A DNA stretch of 6,354 nt from positions 1-6,354 of the forward strand of contig DATAQW010000338.1 in assembly GCA_036264445.1 (NCBI GenBank), given 5' to 3'. This stretch comes from Pseudacidobacterium sp036264445. Lineage in GTDB: Bacteria; Acidobacteriota; Terriglobia; Terriglobales; Acidobacteriaceae. A program made the position numbers and the translations under genes. Positions 1-5,662 of the stretch are shown here, piece by piece; positions within the stretch are counted from its first letter, which is position 1, and every line of letters starts with the position of its first letter. Under the pieces are notes generated by a model that did not search any database, was not told the DNA's origin, and saw only the letters and a list, made by a program, of their open reading frames with translations.

Positions 1-13
1 GATACGTGAACAG

Positions 14-1177
14 ATGGAAACAGCCAGCATCGATATCATCTCCCCCGCAACGTCAACCACCGTAATCACACCCGCAAAGAATCATTATGTCGTTCTCGAC
101 GGCCTTCGCGGTGTTGCATCGCTCATGGTGGTGATCTTCCATCTCTTTGAGGCATACGCCGACGACAACCCACTGAAGCAGATCATCAATCATGGCTACC
201 TCGCGGTCGACTTCTTCTTTCTGCTTTCCGGATTCGTCATCGCCTATGCCTATGACGATCGCTGGGATCGCTTGACGCAGCGGGAGTTTTACAAGCGACG
301 TCTCATCCGGCTTCAGCCCATGGTCGTTATGGGCAGTCTGATCGGCGCAGCGCTCTTCTACTTCCAGAAAGGCTCGGTCTTTCCGCAGATTGCATCAACT
401 CCGGTTTGGAAGATGCTGCTGGTCATGCTGGTGGGATGTACCCTGCTCCCATTATCCAAATCCATGGACATCCGAGGCTGGCAGGAGATGCATCCGCTCA
501 ACGGCCCCGCCTGGTCACTCTTCTTCGAGTACATCGCGAACATTCTCTATGCGATCGGTTTCCGCAAATTATCCAATCGTGCGCTGGGCATATTCGTGGT
601 GCTTGCAGCAGGGTTTCTTGTGCAATATGCCGTCTTTGGACATCGCGGCGACCTGATTGGCGGATGGTCAATCGATGCCAAGCAGCTCCACATTGGTTTC
701 GCTCGCCTTCTGTTTCCATTTTTCGCAGGAGTTTTGCTGATGCGTCTCGGAAAGCGCATTCACATCAAGGGGTCCTTCGGGATCTGCAGCTTGTTCCTGG
801 TCATCGCGCTCTCATTGCCACGCTTCGGTGGAGCGCAGCATCACTGGGTCAATGGTCTCTATGAAGTCCTTTGCGTCATCATCCTCTTCCCGATCATCGT
901 GGCAATAGGTGCGGGAGAGCAACGAGTCGATGGCACATCGATACGCATCGCTCGCTTCTTCGGAGACCTCTCCTATCCGCTCTACATCACGCATTATCCG
1001 TTGATTTACATCTACACCGCGTGGGTCGTCCAGCACAAGGTGCCCGCAGCTCGCGGGGCGGTCTGGGGCGCGCTGGTTTTCATTGCAGCTATTTTGATCG
1101 CATATGCCTGCCTCAAGCTTTATGACGAACCTGTTCGTCGATGGCTCAGCCGCAAGTTCCTGGCAAGACCGTCCTGA
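14..1177 (+). CDS. Acyltransferase-3 (OafA/YrhL-type) integral membrane O-acyltransferase
   Basis: Members of this family transfer acyl groups, often acetyl, across or at the inner membrane onto sugars of polysaccharides, lipopolysaccharide or other glycans. The protein is 387 residues, normal for the family, with roughly ten hydrophobic segments. Family hallmarks are visible. Residues 25-43 (YVVLDGLRGVAS...H) carry the DGLRG motif and the presumed catalytic His43. GYLAVDFFFLLSGF lies at 61-74. A basic RRLIRLQP segment lies at 95-102. LNGPAWSLFFEY lies at 162-173. SYPLYITHYPL lies at 320-330. The C-terminal YDEPVRRWL at 370-378 resembles the usual Y-E-x-P-x-R-x-W ending. The reading frame is open to the left edge and no ribosome binding site is visible in bases 1-13, so the ATG at 14 may not be the true start. 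The acceptor substrate cannot be read from the sequence, and no glycan gene cluster surrounds it here. Confidence 0.93.
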   Translation: METASIDIISPATSTTVITPAKNHYVVLDGLRGVASLMVVIFHLFEAYADDNPLKQIINHGYLAVDFFFLLSGFVIAYAYDDRWDRLTQREFYKRRLIRLQPMVVMGSLIGAALFYFQKGSVFPQIASTPVWKMLLVMLVGCTLLPLSKSMDIRGWQEMHPLNGPAWSLFFEYIANILYAIGFRKLSNRALGIFVVLAAGFLVQYAVFGHRGDLIGGWSIDAKQLHIGFARLLFPFFAGVLLMRLGKRIHIKGSFGICSLFLVIALSLPRFGGAQHHWVNGLYEVLCVIILFPIIVAIGAGEQRVDGTSIRIARFFGDLSYPLYITHYPLIYIYTAWVVQHKVPAARGAVWGALVFIAAILIAYACLKLYDEPVRRWLSRKFLARPS

Positions 1178-1181
1178 AGGC

Positions 1182-1208
1182 ACTTCTTGTCACGAAGTCT
1201 GGATTTTT
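1182..1208 (+). terminator. Weak terminator-like hairpin after the acyltransferase gene
   Basis: ACTTC (1182-1186) and GAAGT (1194-1198) form a 5-bp stem with a 7-base loop, starting 5 bases after the acyltransferase stop codon. A run of five T lies at 1204-1208, after a 5-base spacer. The stem is short and the T-run is detached, so this is only a candidate intrinsic terminator. Its position directly after the stop codon is the main argument for it. Confidence 0.25.
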
Positions 1209-1366
1209 GGGTTATACAAACGCACTGCTTCACAGCGAGGAAAGCATATCCTTGAAAAGGTTCTCTACATTCACGCTGTAGGTCTCCTTATCGGCTGTCT
1301 TCATTTCTTCAGCCAATACTCAATCCATCACCGGCCGGGCGACGGAGGCGACTTCCGAGGCACGGC

Positions 1367-1395
1367 CCGACCTGCAACGAACTCTGCATTATAAT
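1367..1395 (+). promoter_or_regulatory. Candidate sigma70 promoter of the secreted-protein gene
   Basis: A perfect TATAAT lies at 1390-1395. Seventeen bases upstream, CCGACC (1367-1372) matches the -35 consensus TTGACA at only 3 of 6 positions. Transcription would start near 1402, giving a leader of about 20 bases that still contains the AGGAG ribosome binding site. The strong -10 box makes a promoter plausible. The weak -35 suggests modest strength or a need for an activator (inference). Confidence 0.45.
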
Positions 1396-1407
1396 CGCCA
1401 CCGACTT

Positions 1408-1412
1408 AGGAG
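1408..1412 (+). promoter_or_regulatory. Ribosome binding site of the secreted-protein gene
   Basis: AGGAG lies eight bases before the ATG at 1421. It fixes this ATG, which also begins a clean signal peptide, as the start. Confidence 0.7.
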
Positions 1413-1420
1413 CACTCGCC

Positions 1421-2356
1421 ATGAGAACATTCCTTCTTGGGGCCACGCTCTCTCTATTGTCTGTACCACTGCTCTTCTGCCAGAACCCTGCTGAGCCGGC
1501 CGATTCCACCGGCAACTCGCTCGCAAACTACTCTTACCAACTCCCGCTCCACTGGACTGAGCGGCAATCATCAGGCTACATCGCGCTCACATCGCCAACC
1601 TACCGCAACGCGAATCTCATGGCCCGACCCATGGACCCACAAATGGAGAACTGCCAGATCACCCTCCTCCCCATGCGTCCAGCCACGCGCACTCTCGGAG
1701 AAGAAGCGGTCCTCACCTTCCGCCAGGTCTTCCACACAGACCCGCTCGTCCCCAACACCTCCGGTCCGCCCACCATCACCAACGGCATCTCCCCGCAAGG
1801 CTGGGAATACATCCTCATTCGCAAGCTGATCGGTGGCCAGGAGGGCGAAGCCCGCACCACCGGCGCCACCTTCCTCATGGCCAAGGTCGGTAATCAGGTC
1901 GCCACGGTCATTGGTGTCTCCAGGGACTTCCTGTGGAGCGCGTGTTTCGGCCAGCAGCACGGTGATGCATGGCCGGGCTTCTTCTACATCCTGCAATTCC
2001 GCAATGCCCCGCCCGCCGCACAAGCGCAGGCAGCCATCCAGCAGCAGTTCATCGGAACCTGGCTGGGCGGAACAGGAGATGTTGGCCTCGCCTACGTCTT
2101 CCAGCCGGACGGACACTACTCAAGCGTCGGCGGTACACGTAACAAAATGACCGGCCAGCTTATTCCGTCCTTCCAACGCGACGGAACCTTCGCTCTTAAC
2201 AACAAGGCACTCGTCTTGACCGCGAACGACTACAGCCGCTCCGCGCAATTCTTCCGCATCGGACGAATAAGCCGCGACAGCGGCCGAAGCTGGACCCAGC
2301 AACTATGCCTCTTTGATCCCAGAAACAGCGGCGAAATCTGCTACGACAAGCGTTGA
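1421..2356 (+). CDS. Exported protein of unknown function with N-terminal signal sequence
   Basis: I do not recognise this 311-residue protein. It starts with a basic residue and a hydrophobic stretch (about residues 3-19) typical of a Sec signal peptide. A cysteine at 20 follows LLF; Phe at -1 does not fit a normal lipobox, so a lipoprotein is possible but unlikely. The mature part is polar and shows no further membrane segment. Four cysteines (78, 175, 296, 307) could form disulfides in the periplasm. The part after about residue 208 (FIGTWLGG... then AYVFQPDGHYSS at 224-235) looks like the start of a small beta-barrel or lipocalin-like domain, as in other secreted G-T-W / F-x-P-D-G-x-Y proteins. 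Residues 38-170 look like a separate beta-rich domain. The domain reading is inference. A good AGGAG site and a TATAAT box precede it, so it is probably transcribed alone. It is convergent with the kinase operon. Confidence 0.85.
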   Translation: MRTFLLGATLSLLSVPLLFCQNPAEPADSTGNSLANYSYQLPLHWTERQSSGYIALTSPTYRNANLMARPMDPQMENCQITLLPMRPATRTLGEEAVLTFRQVFHTDPLVPNTSGPPTITNGISPQGWEYILIRKLIGGQEGEARTTGATFLMAKVGNQVATVIGVSRDFLWSACFGQQHGDAWPGFFYILQFRNAPPAAQAQAAIQQQFIGTWLGGTGDVGLAYVFQPDGHYSSVGGTRNKMTGQLIPSFQRDGTFALNNKALVLTANDYSRSAQFFRIGRISRDSGRSWTQQLCLFDPRNSGEICYDKR

Positions 2357-2475
2357 GACAAGCAAACGCCAGCTACACAAGTGCGGGTGCCGAGAGCGAA
2401 GTCAAGCTTCTCCTCACATTCAGTTGGCCTCGCTTGCTACAGAATGGAAACCGATTTAAACGATCGGATGTATCA

Positions 2476-2499
2476 ATGGCCAGCTGGCATTTTCGTTTT
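2476..2499 (+). terminator. Weak candidate terminator for the secreted-protein gene
   Basis: A GCC/GGC stem closes an AGCT loop (2479-2488) and can extend by two A-T pairs across a one-base bulge. It is followed directly by TTTTCGTTTT. The stem is much shorter than in typical intrinsic terminators, and the site lies about 120 bases past the stop codon, so it is offered only as the best candidate in the gap. Confidence 0.2.
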
Positions 2500-2586
2500 G
2501 TGCTTGAGATCGTGAACTCAAACCCGTCGGGCTGGCTGGCCGAAGGTGACCAAAGATGGATTGAGGCAATTCTTGGGTGCTGACAT

Positions 2587-2601
2587 AGTCCTGTCAGGAC
2601 T
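2587..2601. repeat. 15-base inverted repeat AGTCCTG-T-CAGGACT
   Basis: Two perfect 7-base arms flank a single central T. As a hairpin it could form about six pairs with a three-base loop, but no T-run follows on either strand. A bidirectional terminator remnant or a protein-binding palindrome are both possible; nothing in the sequence decides between them. Confidence 0.45.
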
Positions 2602-2665
2602 TGCTTTAGGCTTCAGCGATATTGCGTATCGAAGATTGTCGATCAGTGGAGGAAATGATCACGAG

Positions 2666-4129
2666 TCAGGCTGTCTGGGAAACTATTATCTCTTGCTTCA
2701 GATTTGTCGATGCTGGTGCAAGAGGCAGCCGCACCATTACGGTAGTTCCTACATTGAGGTAGCTGCTGATCGCAATTTCGCCGCCAGCGGCGTCGACGAT
2801 CGCTTTGCAGATCGACAGTCCCAGGCCAGTGCCGCCAGTGTTGCGGTTGCGCGAGGGATCATCCCGATAAAACGGCTCAAAGACATGCGGCAGAGCCTCA
2901 GGGTTGATGCCAGCACCCTGGTCGGCAATATGTATCTCAGCAGTGTTCGCTGCGGTGTGCGCGCTGACGGTAATCGTTGTGTCCGGGCCGCTATGTTGCA
3001 AGGCATTCAACAGCAGGTTGGAAAAGAGCAGGCCACATTCCTCCTGAGCAAGATGCACATAAAGCGACTCAGAAAACGATTCAGGAAGCGAGAGCACTAC
3101 GCCAATCCGGCGAAGCTCCGCTACCGGCTGAAGTTGTTCGCAAATCTGCCGAAGCACAAGAGAGACATTCGACTCGGATGCAACATGAGCGGCCTCGCTA
3201 GCAGAAGCCTCAACGCGTGCCAACGTAAGCATCCGTGTGACGAGCTCTTCCATGCGCGCGCAGTCAGCTTCACAACGCTCAAGTCCAGCCTGGTACTCGG
3301 CCGCCGTGCGCGGTTTCATCGCAAGCAACTGCAAGGAAGACTTTACAACTGCGACTCCGGTCTTCAACTCGTGCGCTGAATCGCTAACAAAGCGACGCTG
3401 CTGCATAAAGGACCGTTCAAGCCTCTGTAGTGCGGCTTCGAGTGCTTCCACAAGCGGGGCGAGCTCCTTGGTAGAACGGGCCTGTTCAGAAGGCGTGAAC
3501 TCCCATGAGTTGACTGAAACCTTTGATGCCTCGGCAGCTAATTCCCGCAATGGCGCCAAACCGCGATTCAGCAGCCAAGCCATAATGATTCCAGTAATAG
3601 CCAGCAGTATAAGACTGGAAACGGCATAAAACTTCACTGTCCCCATTACTGCATGCCAGAGATGTTTGGTTGGCGACCCATAAACGATCGTGACATGCCG
3701 CGGAACTCCTCCGCCTTTCTCATCGGGATCAACAACCCGCAAGCCCTTAAGCAGAAGGGCGCGATATTCCTTACCATTCAGAAAAATGGGGAAGGCCTTG
3801 TCTGAATGAGAGGAAAAGATTTGCTCAGTCGCACCATCCCAGTTCGGTGAGCGGCCGAGCAATCTGCCGCTCGCATCGCGTACCTCGTATATGTCTTCCT
3901 CCGGAATGCTAAGGTCACTCTTGTCGAGCATGACATTGTCGGCGGCATCTCCAGCGTCCTGTACTGATCCAAGCAGGGAATCAGCACGGCCCTGCAGCAT
4001 TACATCAAACGAGCGGAAATGACTATGGCGCTCATACAGCCATGCCATGCCAGTAACGCAGAGAGCCGATATTAACTCCAGCAGCAGGACGGTTACGATG
4101 AGTCTTCGCCGGATGGAGTAAGGTTTCAT
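2666..4129 (-). CDS. Sensor histidine kinase, QseC/TctE/PmrB-like (HAMP, HisKA, HATPase_c)
   Basis: This inner-membrane kinase autophosphorylates on histidine and passes the phosphate to the response regulator encoded just upstream. The 487 residues read in order as follows. Transmembrane helix 1 spans about 9-31. A periplasmic sensor region of about 135 residues follows. Transmembrane helix 2 spans about 168-187, and the HAMP linker about 188-240. The dimerisation/phosphoacceptor domain has H-box SAHELKTG with His253. The ATPase domain has the N-box around N371-N375, the G1 box DQGAGI (403-408), the F-box VFEPFY (416-421) and the G2 box GGTGLGLSI (432-440). All catalytic boxes are intact. 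Unusually, the normally conserved proline after HELKT is Gly258. The ATG overlaps the regulator's TGA as ATGA, and a GAGGA site lies six bases upstream, so the pair is probably translationally coupled. The sensed signal is unknown. Confidence 0.95.
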   Translation of the reverse strand: MKPYSIRRRLIVTVLLLELISALCVTGMAWLYERHSHFRSFDVMLQGRADSLLGSVQDAGDAADNVMLDKSDLSIPEEDIYEVRDASGRLLGRSPNWDGATEQIFSSHSDKAFPIFLNGKEYRALLLKGLRVVDPDEKGGGVPRHVTIVYGSPTKHLWHAVMGTVKFYAVSSLILLAITGIIMAWLLNRGLAPLRELAAEASKVSVNSWEFTPSEQARSTKELAPLVEALEAALQRLERSFMQQRRFVSDSAHELKTGVAVVKSSLQLLAMKPRTAAEYQAGLERCEADCARMEELVTRMLTLARVEASASEAAHVASESNVSLVLRQICEQLQPVAELRRIGVVLSLPESFSESLYVHLAQEECGLLFSNLLLNALQHSGPDTTITVSAHTAANTAEIHIADQGAGINPEALPHVFEPFYRDDPSRNRNTGGTGLGLSICKAIVDAAGGEIAISSYLNVGTTVMVRLPLAPASTNLKQEIIVSQTA

Positions 4130-4140
4130 AGGCCGTCCTC
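4126..4140 (-). promoter_or_regulatory. ATGA start/stop overlap and internal ribosome binding site joining regulator and kinase
   Basis: Read on the minus strand, GAGGA (4140-4136) lies inside the last codons of the response regulator, six bases before the kinase ATG (4129-4127). That ATG shares two bases with the regulator's TGA stop (4128-4126). This arrangement fixes the kinase start and supports coupled translation of the two partners. Confidence 0.75.
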
Positions 4141-4815
4141 GCGGCTCACGAAGAGGCGGTATCCACGCCCGCGCAGCGTTTCGATGCTTGGTTGATCTGA
4201 TGCGCCGTCGAGCTTCTTGCGAAGGTTCGAAACGTGAGCCTCAATCACATTCGAGTGATGCTCCCAGTTGTAGTCGTATAGATGCTCAAGTAGTTCTCGC
4301 TTGGATACAACCACACGCGGGCGATGAATAAGATATTCGAGGATCCTATATTCCATGGGAGACAGATCGATGACCTTGGCCGCCCGCTTTACGGACTGTT
4401 CCAGGGTGTTTACTTCGATATCAGCAACAGAAAGCACTGGATGGGCTTCGCCCTTACCGCGGCGGATAAGAGCCTTGGTGCGGGCAATCAGTTCGCCCAG
4501 ATCAAACGGCTTACTGAGATAATCATCAGCGCCAGCGTTCAGCAACTCTATGATCGATCTCGTTTCTCCCTGTGCAGTGAGGATCAATACCGGAGTCCTG
4601 TCACTTGATGAGCGCAGTTTCTTTAGAAGCGAGAGCCCATCGAGCTTTGGCAGCATCAGATCGAGGACAATCAGGTCATAGCAGGTGTCTTTTGCAAGAT
4701 AAAACCCGACTTCGCCGTCTTCAGCGATGTCCACTGCGAATCCGGGACCATCGCGCAGGGCCGTGGCCACGTTCTCAGCCAGCCGGGTCTCGTCCTCGAC
4801 AAGAAGCACACGCAT
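4126..4815 (-). CDS. OmpR/PhoB-family response regulator (QseB/TctD/PmrA-like)
   Basis: This cytoplasmic transcription factor is presumably phosphorylated by the kinase gene that follows it. The 229 residues are the usual family length. The receiver domain (about 1-118) has the acidic pair Glu7-Asp8, the phosphoacceptor Asp52 in VLDLMLP, Thr80 in ILT and Lys102 in SKPF, so all switch residues are present. The winged-helix DNA-binding domain (about 128-223) shows the typical LSPMEYRILEYLI, the recognition-helix segment NVIEAHVSNLRKKLD (189-203) and the closing RGRGYRL (215-221). The start MRVLLVEDE is standard for the family. A purine-rich AGAGGGGAG lies upstream, with a rather long spacing of 11 bases. 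It is the first gene of a two-gene operon, divergent from the phosphoribosyltransferase gene. Target genes are unknown; autoregulation through the shared upstream gap is a guess. Confidence 0.96.
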   Translation of the reverse strand: MRVLLVEDETRLAENVATALRDGPGFAVDIAEDGEVGFYLAKDTCYDLIVLDLMLPKLDGLSLLKKLRSSSDRTPVLILTAQGETRSIIELLNAGADDYLSKPFDLGELIARTKALIRRGKGEAHPVLSVADIEVNTLEQSVKRAAKVIDLSPMEYRILEYLIHRPRVVVSKRELLEHLYDYNWEHHSNVIEAHVSNLRKKLDGASDQPSIETLRGRGYRLFVSREDGL

Positions 4816-4826
4816 CTAAACAGTGT

Positions 4827-4835
4827 CTCCCCTCT
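4827..4835 (-). promoter_or_regulatory. Ribosome binding site of the response regulator gene
   Basis: On the minus strand this reads AGAGGGGAG, 11 bases before the ATG. The match to the anti-Shine-Dalgarno sequence is strong, but the spacing is longer than ideal. The four rightmost bases overlap the left arm of the neighbouring inverted repeat. Confidence 0.6.
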
Positions 4836-4846
4836 TAGCTTAAGAG
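4832..4846. repeat. Inverted repeat CTCTTA-GCT-TAAGAG in the divergent gap, possible operator
   Basis: Perfect 6-base arms flank a 3-base centre. It lies 16 bases upstream of the regulator start, within the 99-base gap between two divergent genes. It overlaps the start of the regulator's ribosome binding site, so a protein or RNA structure here could affect regulator expression. OmpR-family proteins usually bind direct repeats, so this need not be the partner's own site. A TCTTAG copy recurs at 4900-4905, near the phosphoribosyltransferase start. Confidence 0.35.
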
Positions 4847-4914
4847 TCGCTGAAGGCCGCGTCGAGCAGGCATTGCAGAGGGAGTCAGCGGCGGAGCATT
4901 CTTAGAGACTGGAA

Positions 4915-5562
4915 ATGCGTATGTTTCGCGACAGAGCGGATGCCGGAGATCGTCTTGCCGAGCATCTTCAGGAATATGCGAATCGGGACGATGTCGTCGT
5001 CATGGGGCTTCCTCGCGGCGGCATTCCCGTCGCATTTCAAATTGCGCAGAAACTGCGTGCGCCGCTTGATGTGCTGCTGGTGCGTAAACTTGGCGCACCC
5101 GGACAGCCGGAGTTAGCGATGGGCGCGGTTGCTCCGGGAGGCGTCAGGATTCTGGACCGTACGCTGATCAATAAGCTCAGATTAAGCGAAGAGGAACTTG
5201 CGAAGACAATTGATGTTGAAGAAAGAGAGCTCCAACGGCGGGAACTCTTTTATGAGGACATCCGCCCGTTCATTGCAATCAAAGACAAGATAGTCATCGT
5301 GGTCGATGACGGAATCGCAACGGGCGCCAGCATGATGGCCGCAGTTGCTGTATTGCGGACATCCCAGTTGAAAAAGATTGTAGTGGCAACACCGGTTGCG
5401 CCACCCCATGCAAAACATGATCTGTTGAAGACTGCTGACGAGTTTATCTGCCTGCACATCTCGGACTATTTCCCTGCTGTGGGGTTTTTCTACCAGGATT
5501 TTGCCCAGACAAGTGATGAGGAGGTGCGCAGTCTGCTTTCGCAATCTACAAGTAATATGTAG
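4915..5562 (+). CDS. Type I phosphoribosyltransferase-domain protein, stand-alone
   Basis: This cytoplasmic protein has the PRTase type I fold, whose members use PRPP to add ribose phosphate to a base or related acceptor. The true substrate of this subfamily is not known to me. It has 215 residues. The PRPP-binding loop is clear: IVIVVDDGIATGAS at 126-139, with the acidic pair Asp131-Asp132. Other conserved blocks are GLPRGGIPVA (31-40) and RKLGAPGQPELAMGAVAPGG (57-76), typical of the unassigned PRTase group sometimes found alone or fused to hydrolase domains. A charged helix (about 91-112) forms an insertion before the PRPP loop. Two in-frame ATGs exist (4915 and 4921); the first is chosen, but the ribosome binding site is weak (only GGA nearby). 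An in-frame stop at 4903-4905 rules out a start further upstream. It is divergent from the two-component operon and lies 100 bases before the isomerase. Confidence 0.9.
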   Translation: MRMFRDRADAGDRLAEHLQEYANRDDVVVMGLPRGGIPVAFQIAQKLRAPLDVLLVRKLGAPGQPELAMGAVAPGGVRILDRTLINKLRLSEEELAKTIDVEERELQRRELFYEDIRPFIAIKDKIVIVVDDGIATGASMMAAVAVLRTSQLKKIVVATPVAPPHAKHDLLKTADEFICLHISDYFPAVGFFYQDFAQTSDEEVRSLLSQSTSNM

Positions 5563-5594
5563 CGCGTTAGTGCAATCAGTAAATATAATTCCTA

Positions 5595-5624
5595 TTGAAA
5601 ATAGTCTCGTCACGGAGCTATACT
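5595..5624 (+). promoter_or_regulatory. Near-consensus sigma70 promoter of the sugar isomerase gene
   Basis: TTGAAA (5595-5600) is followed after 18 bases by TATACT (5619-5624), each matching the sigma70 consensus at 5 of 6 positions. An A/T-rich stretch (about 5580-5594) just upstream could act as an UP element. Transcription would start near 5631, giving a leader of about 32 bases. This suggests that the isomerase is not merely read through from the phosphoribosyltransferase gene. No clear repressor palindrome is visible around it. Confidence 0.6.
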
Positions 5625-5652
5625 CCAACCCAGCTTGAGACACAGAGTTCCG

Positions 5653-5657
5653 AGAGG
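5653..5657 (+). promoter_or_regulatory. Ribosome binding site of the sugar isomerase gene
   Basis: AGAGG lies five bases before the ATG at 5663. The frame has a stop at 5636-5638 and no other start codon between, so this ATG is the only possible start in this frame. Confidence 0.7.
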
Positions 5658-5662
5658 ATGAT

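Larger units (their letters stand above)
2357..2665. other. 309-base convergent intergenic region with short palindromes, no convincing gene
   Basis: This gap separates the ends of the secreted-protein gene and the histidine kinase gene. Open frames crossing it have no ribosome binding site or recognisable domain. It contains several short inverted repeats: CCGAT/ATCGG (2451-2467), GCCAGCTGGC (2479-2488), a 15-base near-palindrome (2587-2601) and CGATA/TATCG (2617-2631). The one at 2479-2488 is followed by TTTTCGTTTT (2490-2499) and is the best, though weak, candidate for a + strand terminator. No clear terminator for the kinase operon is visible on the minus strand. Confidence 0.6.

Noticed and set aside
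1265..1281. CTACA/TGTAG inverted repeat upstream of the secreted-protein gene
   Set aside because: Five-base arms with a seven-base centre are expected by chance, and the site is more than 80 bases from the candidate promoter.
1571..2116. Minus-strand open frame (181 codons) opposite the secreted-protein gene
   Set aside because: It is an antisense shadow with no recognisable motif. The + frame has a signal peptide, a ribosome binding site and a -10 box.
2353..2583. Possible small gene (76 codons) starting at TTG in the secreted-protein stop
   Set aside because: No ribosome binding site fits and no domain is recognisable; the frame probably stays open by chance in the gap.
2546..3379. Long + strand open frame (277 codons) running antisense into the histidine kinase gene
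   Set aside because: Most of it lies opposite the kinase, whose domains are all intact. It has no ribosome binding site, and its composition (rich in R, C, S) is typical of a shadow frame.
4837..4865. Possible minus-strand promoter for the regulator (TCGACG-N17-TAAGCT)
   Set aside because: The match is poor (4/6 and 3/6), and the implied transcript start would cut into the ribosome binding site.
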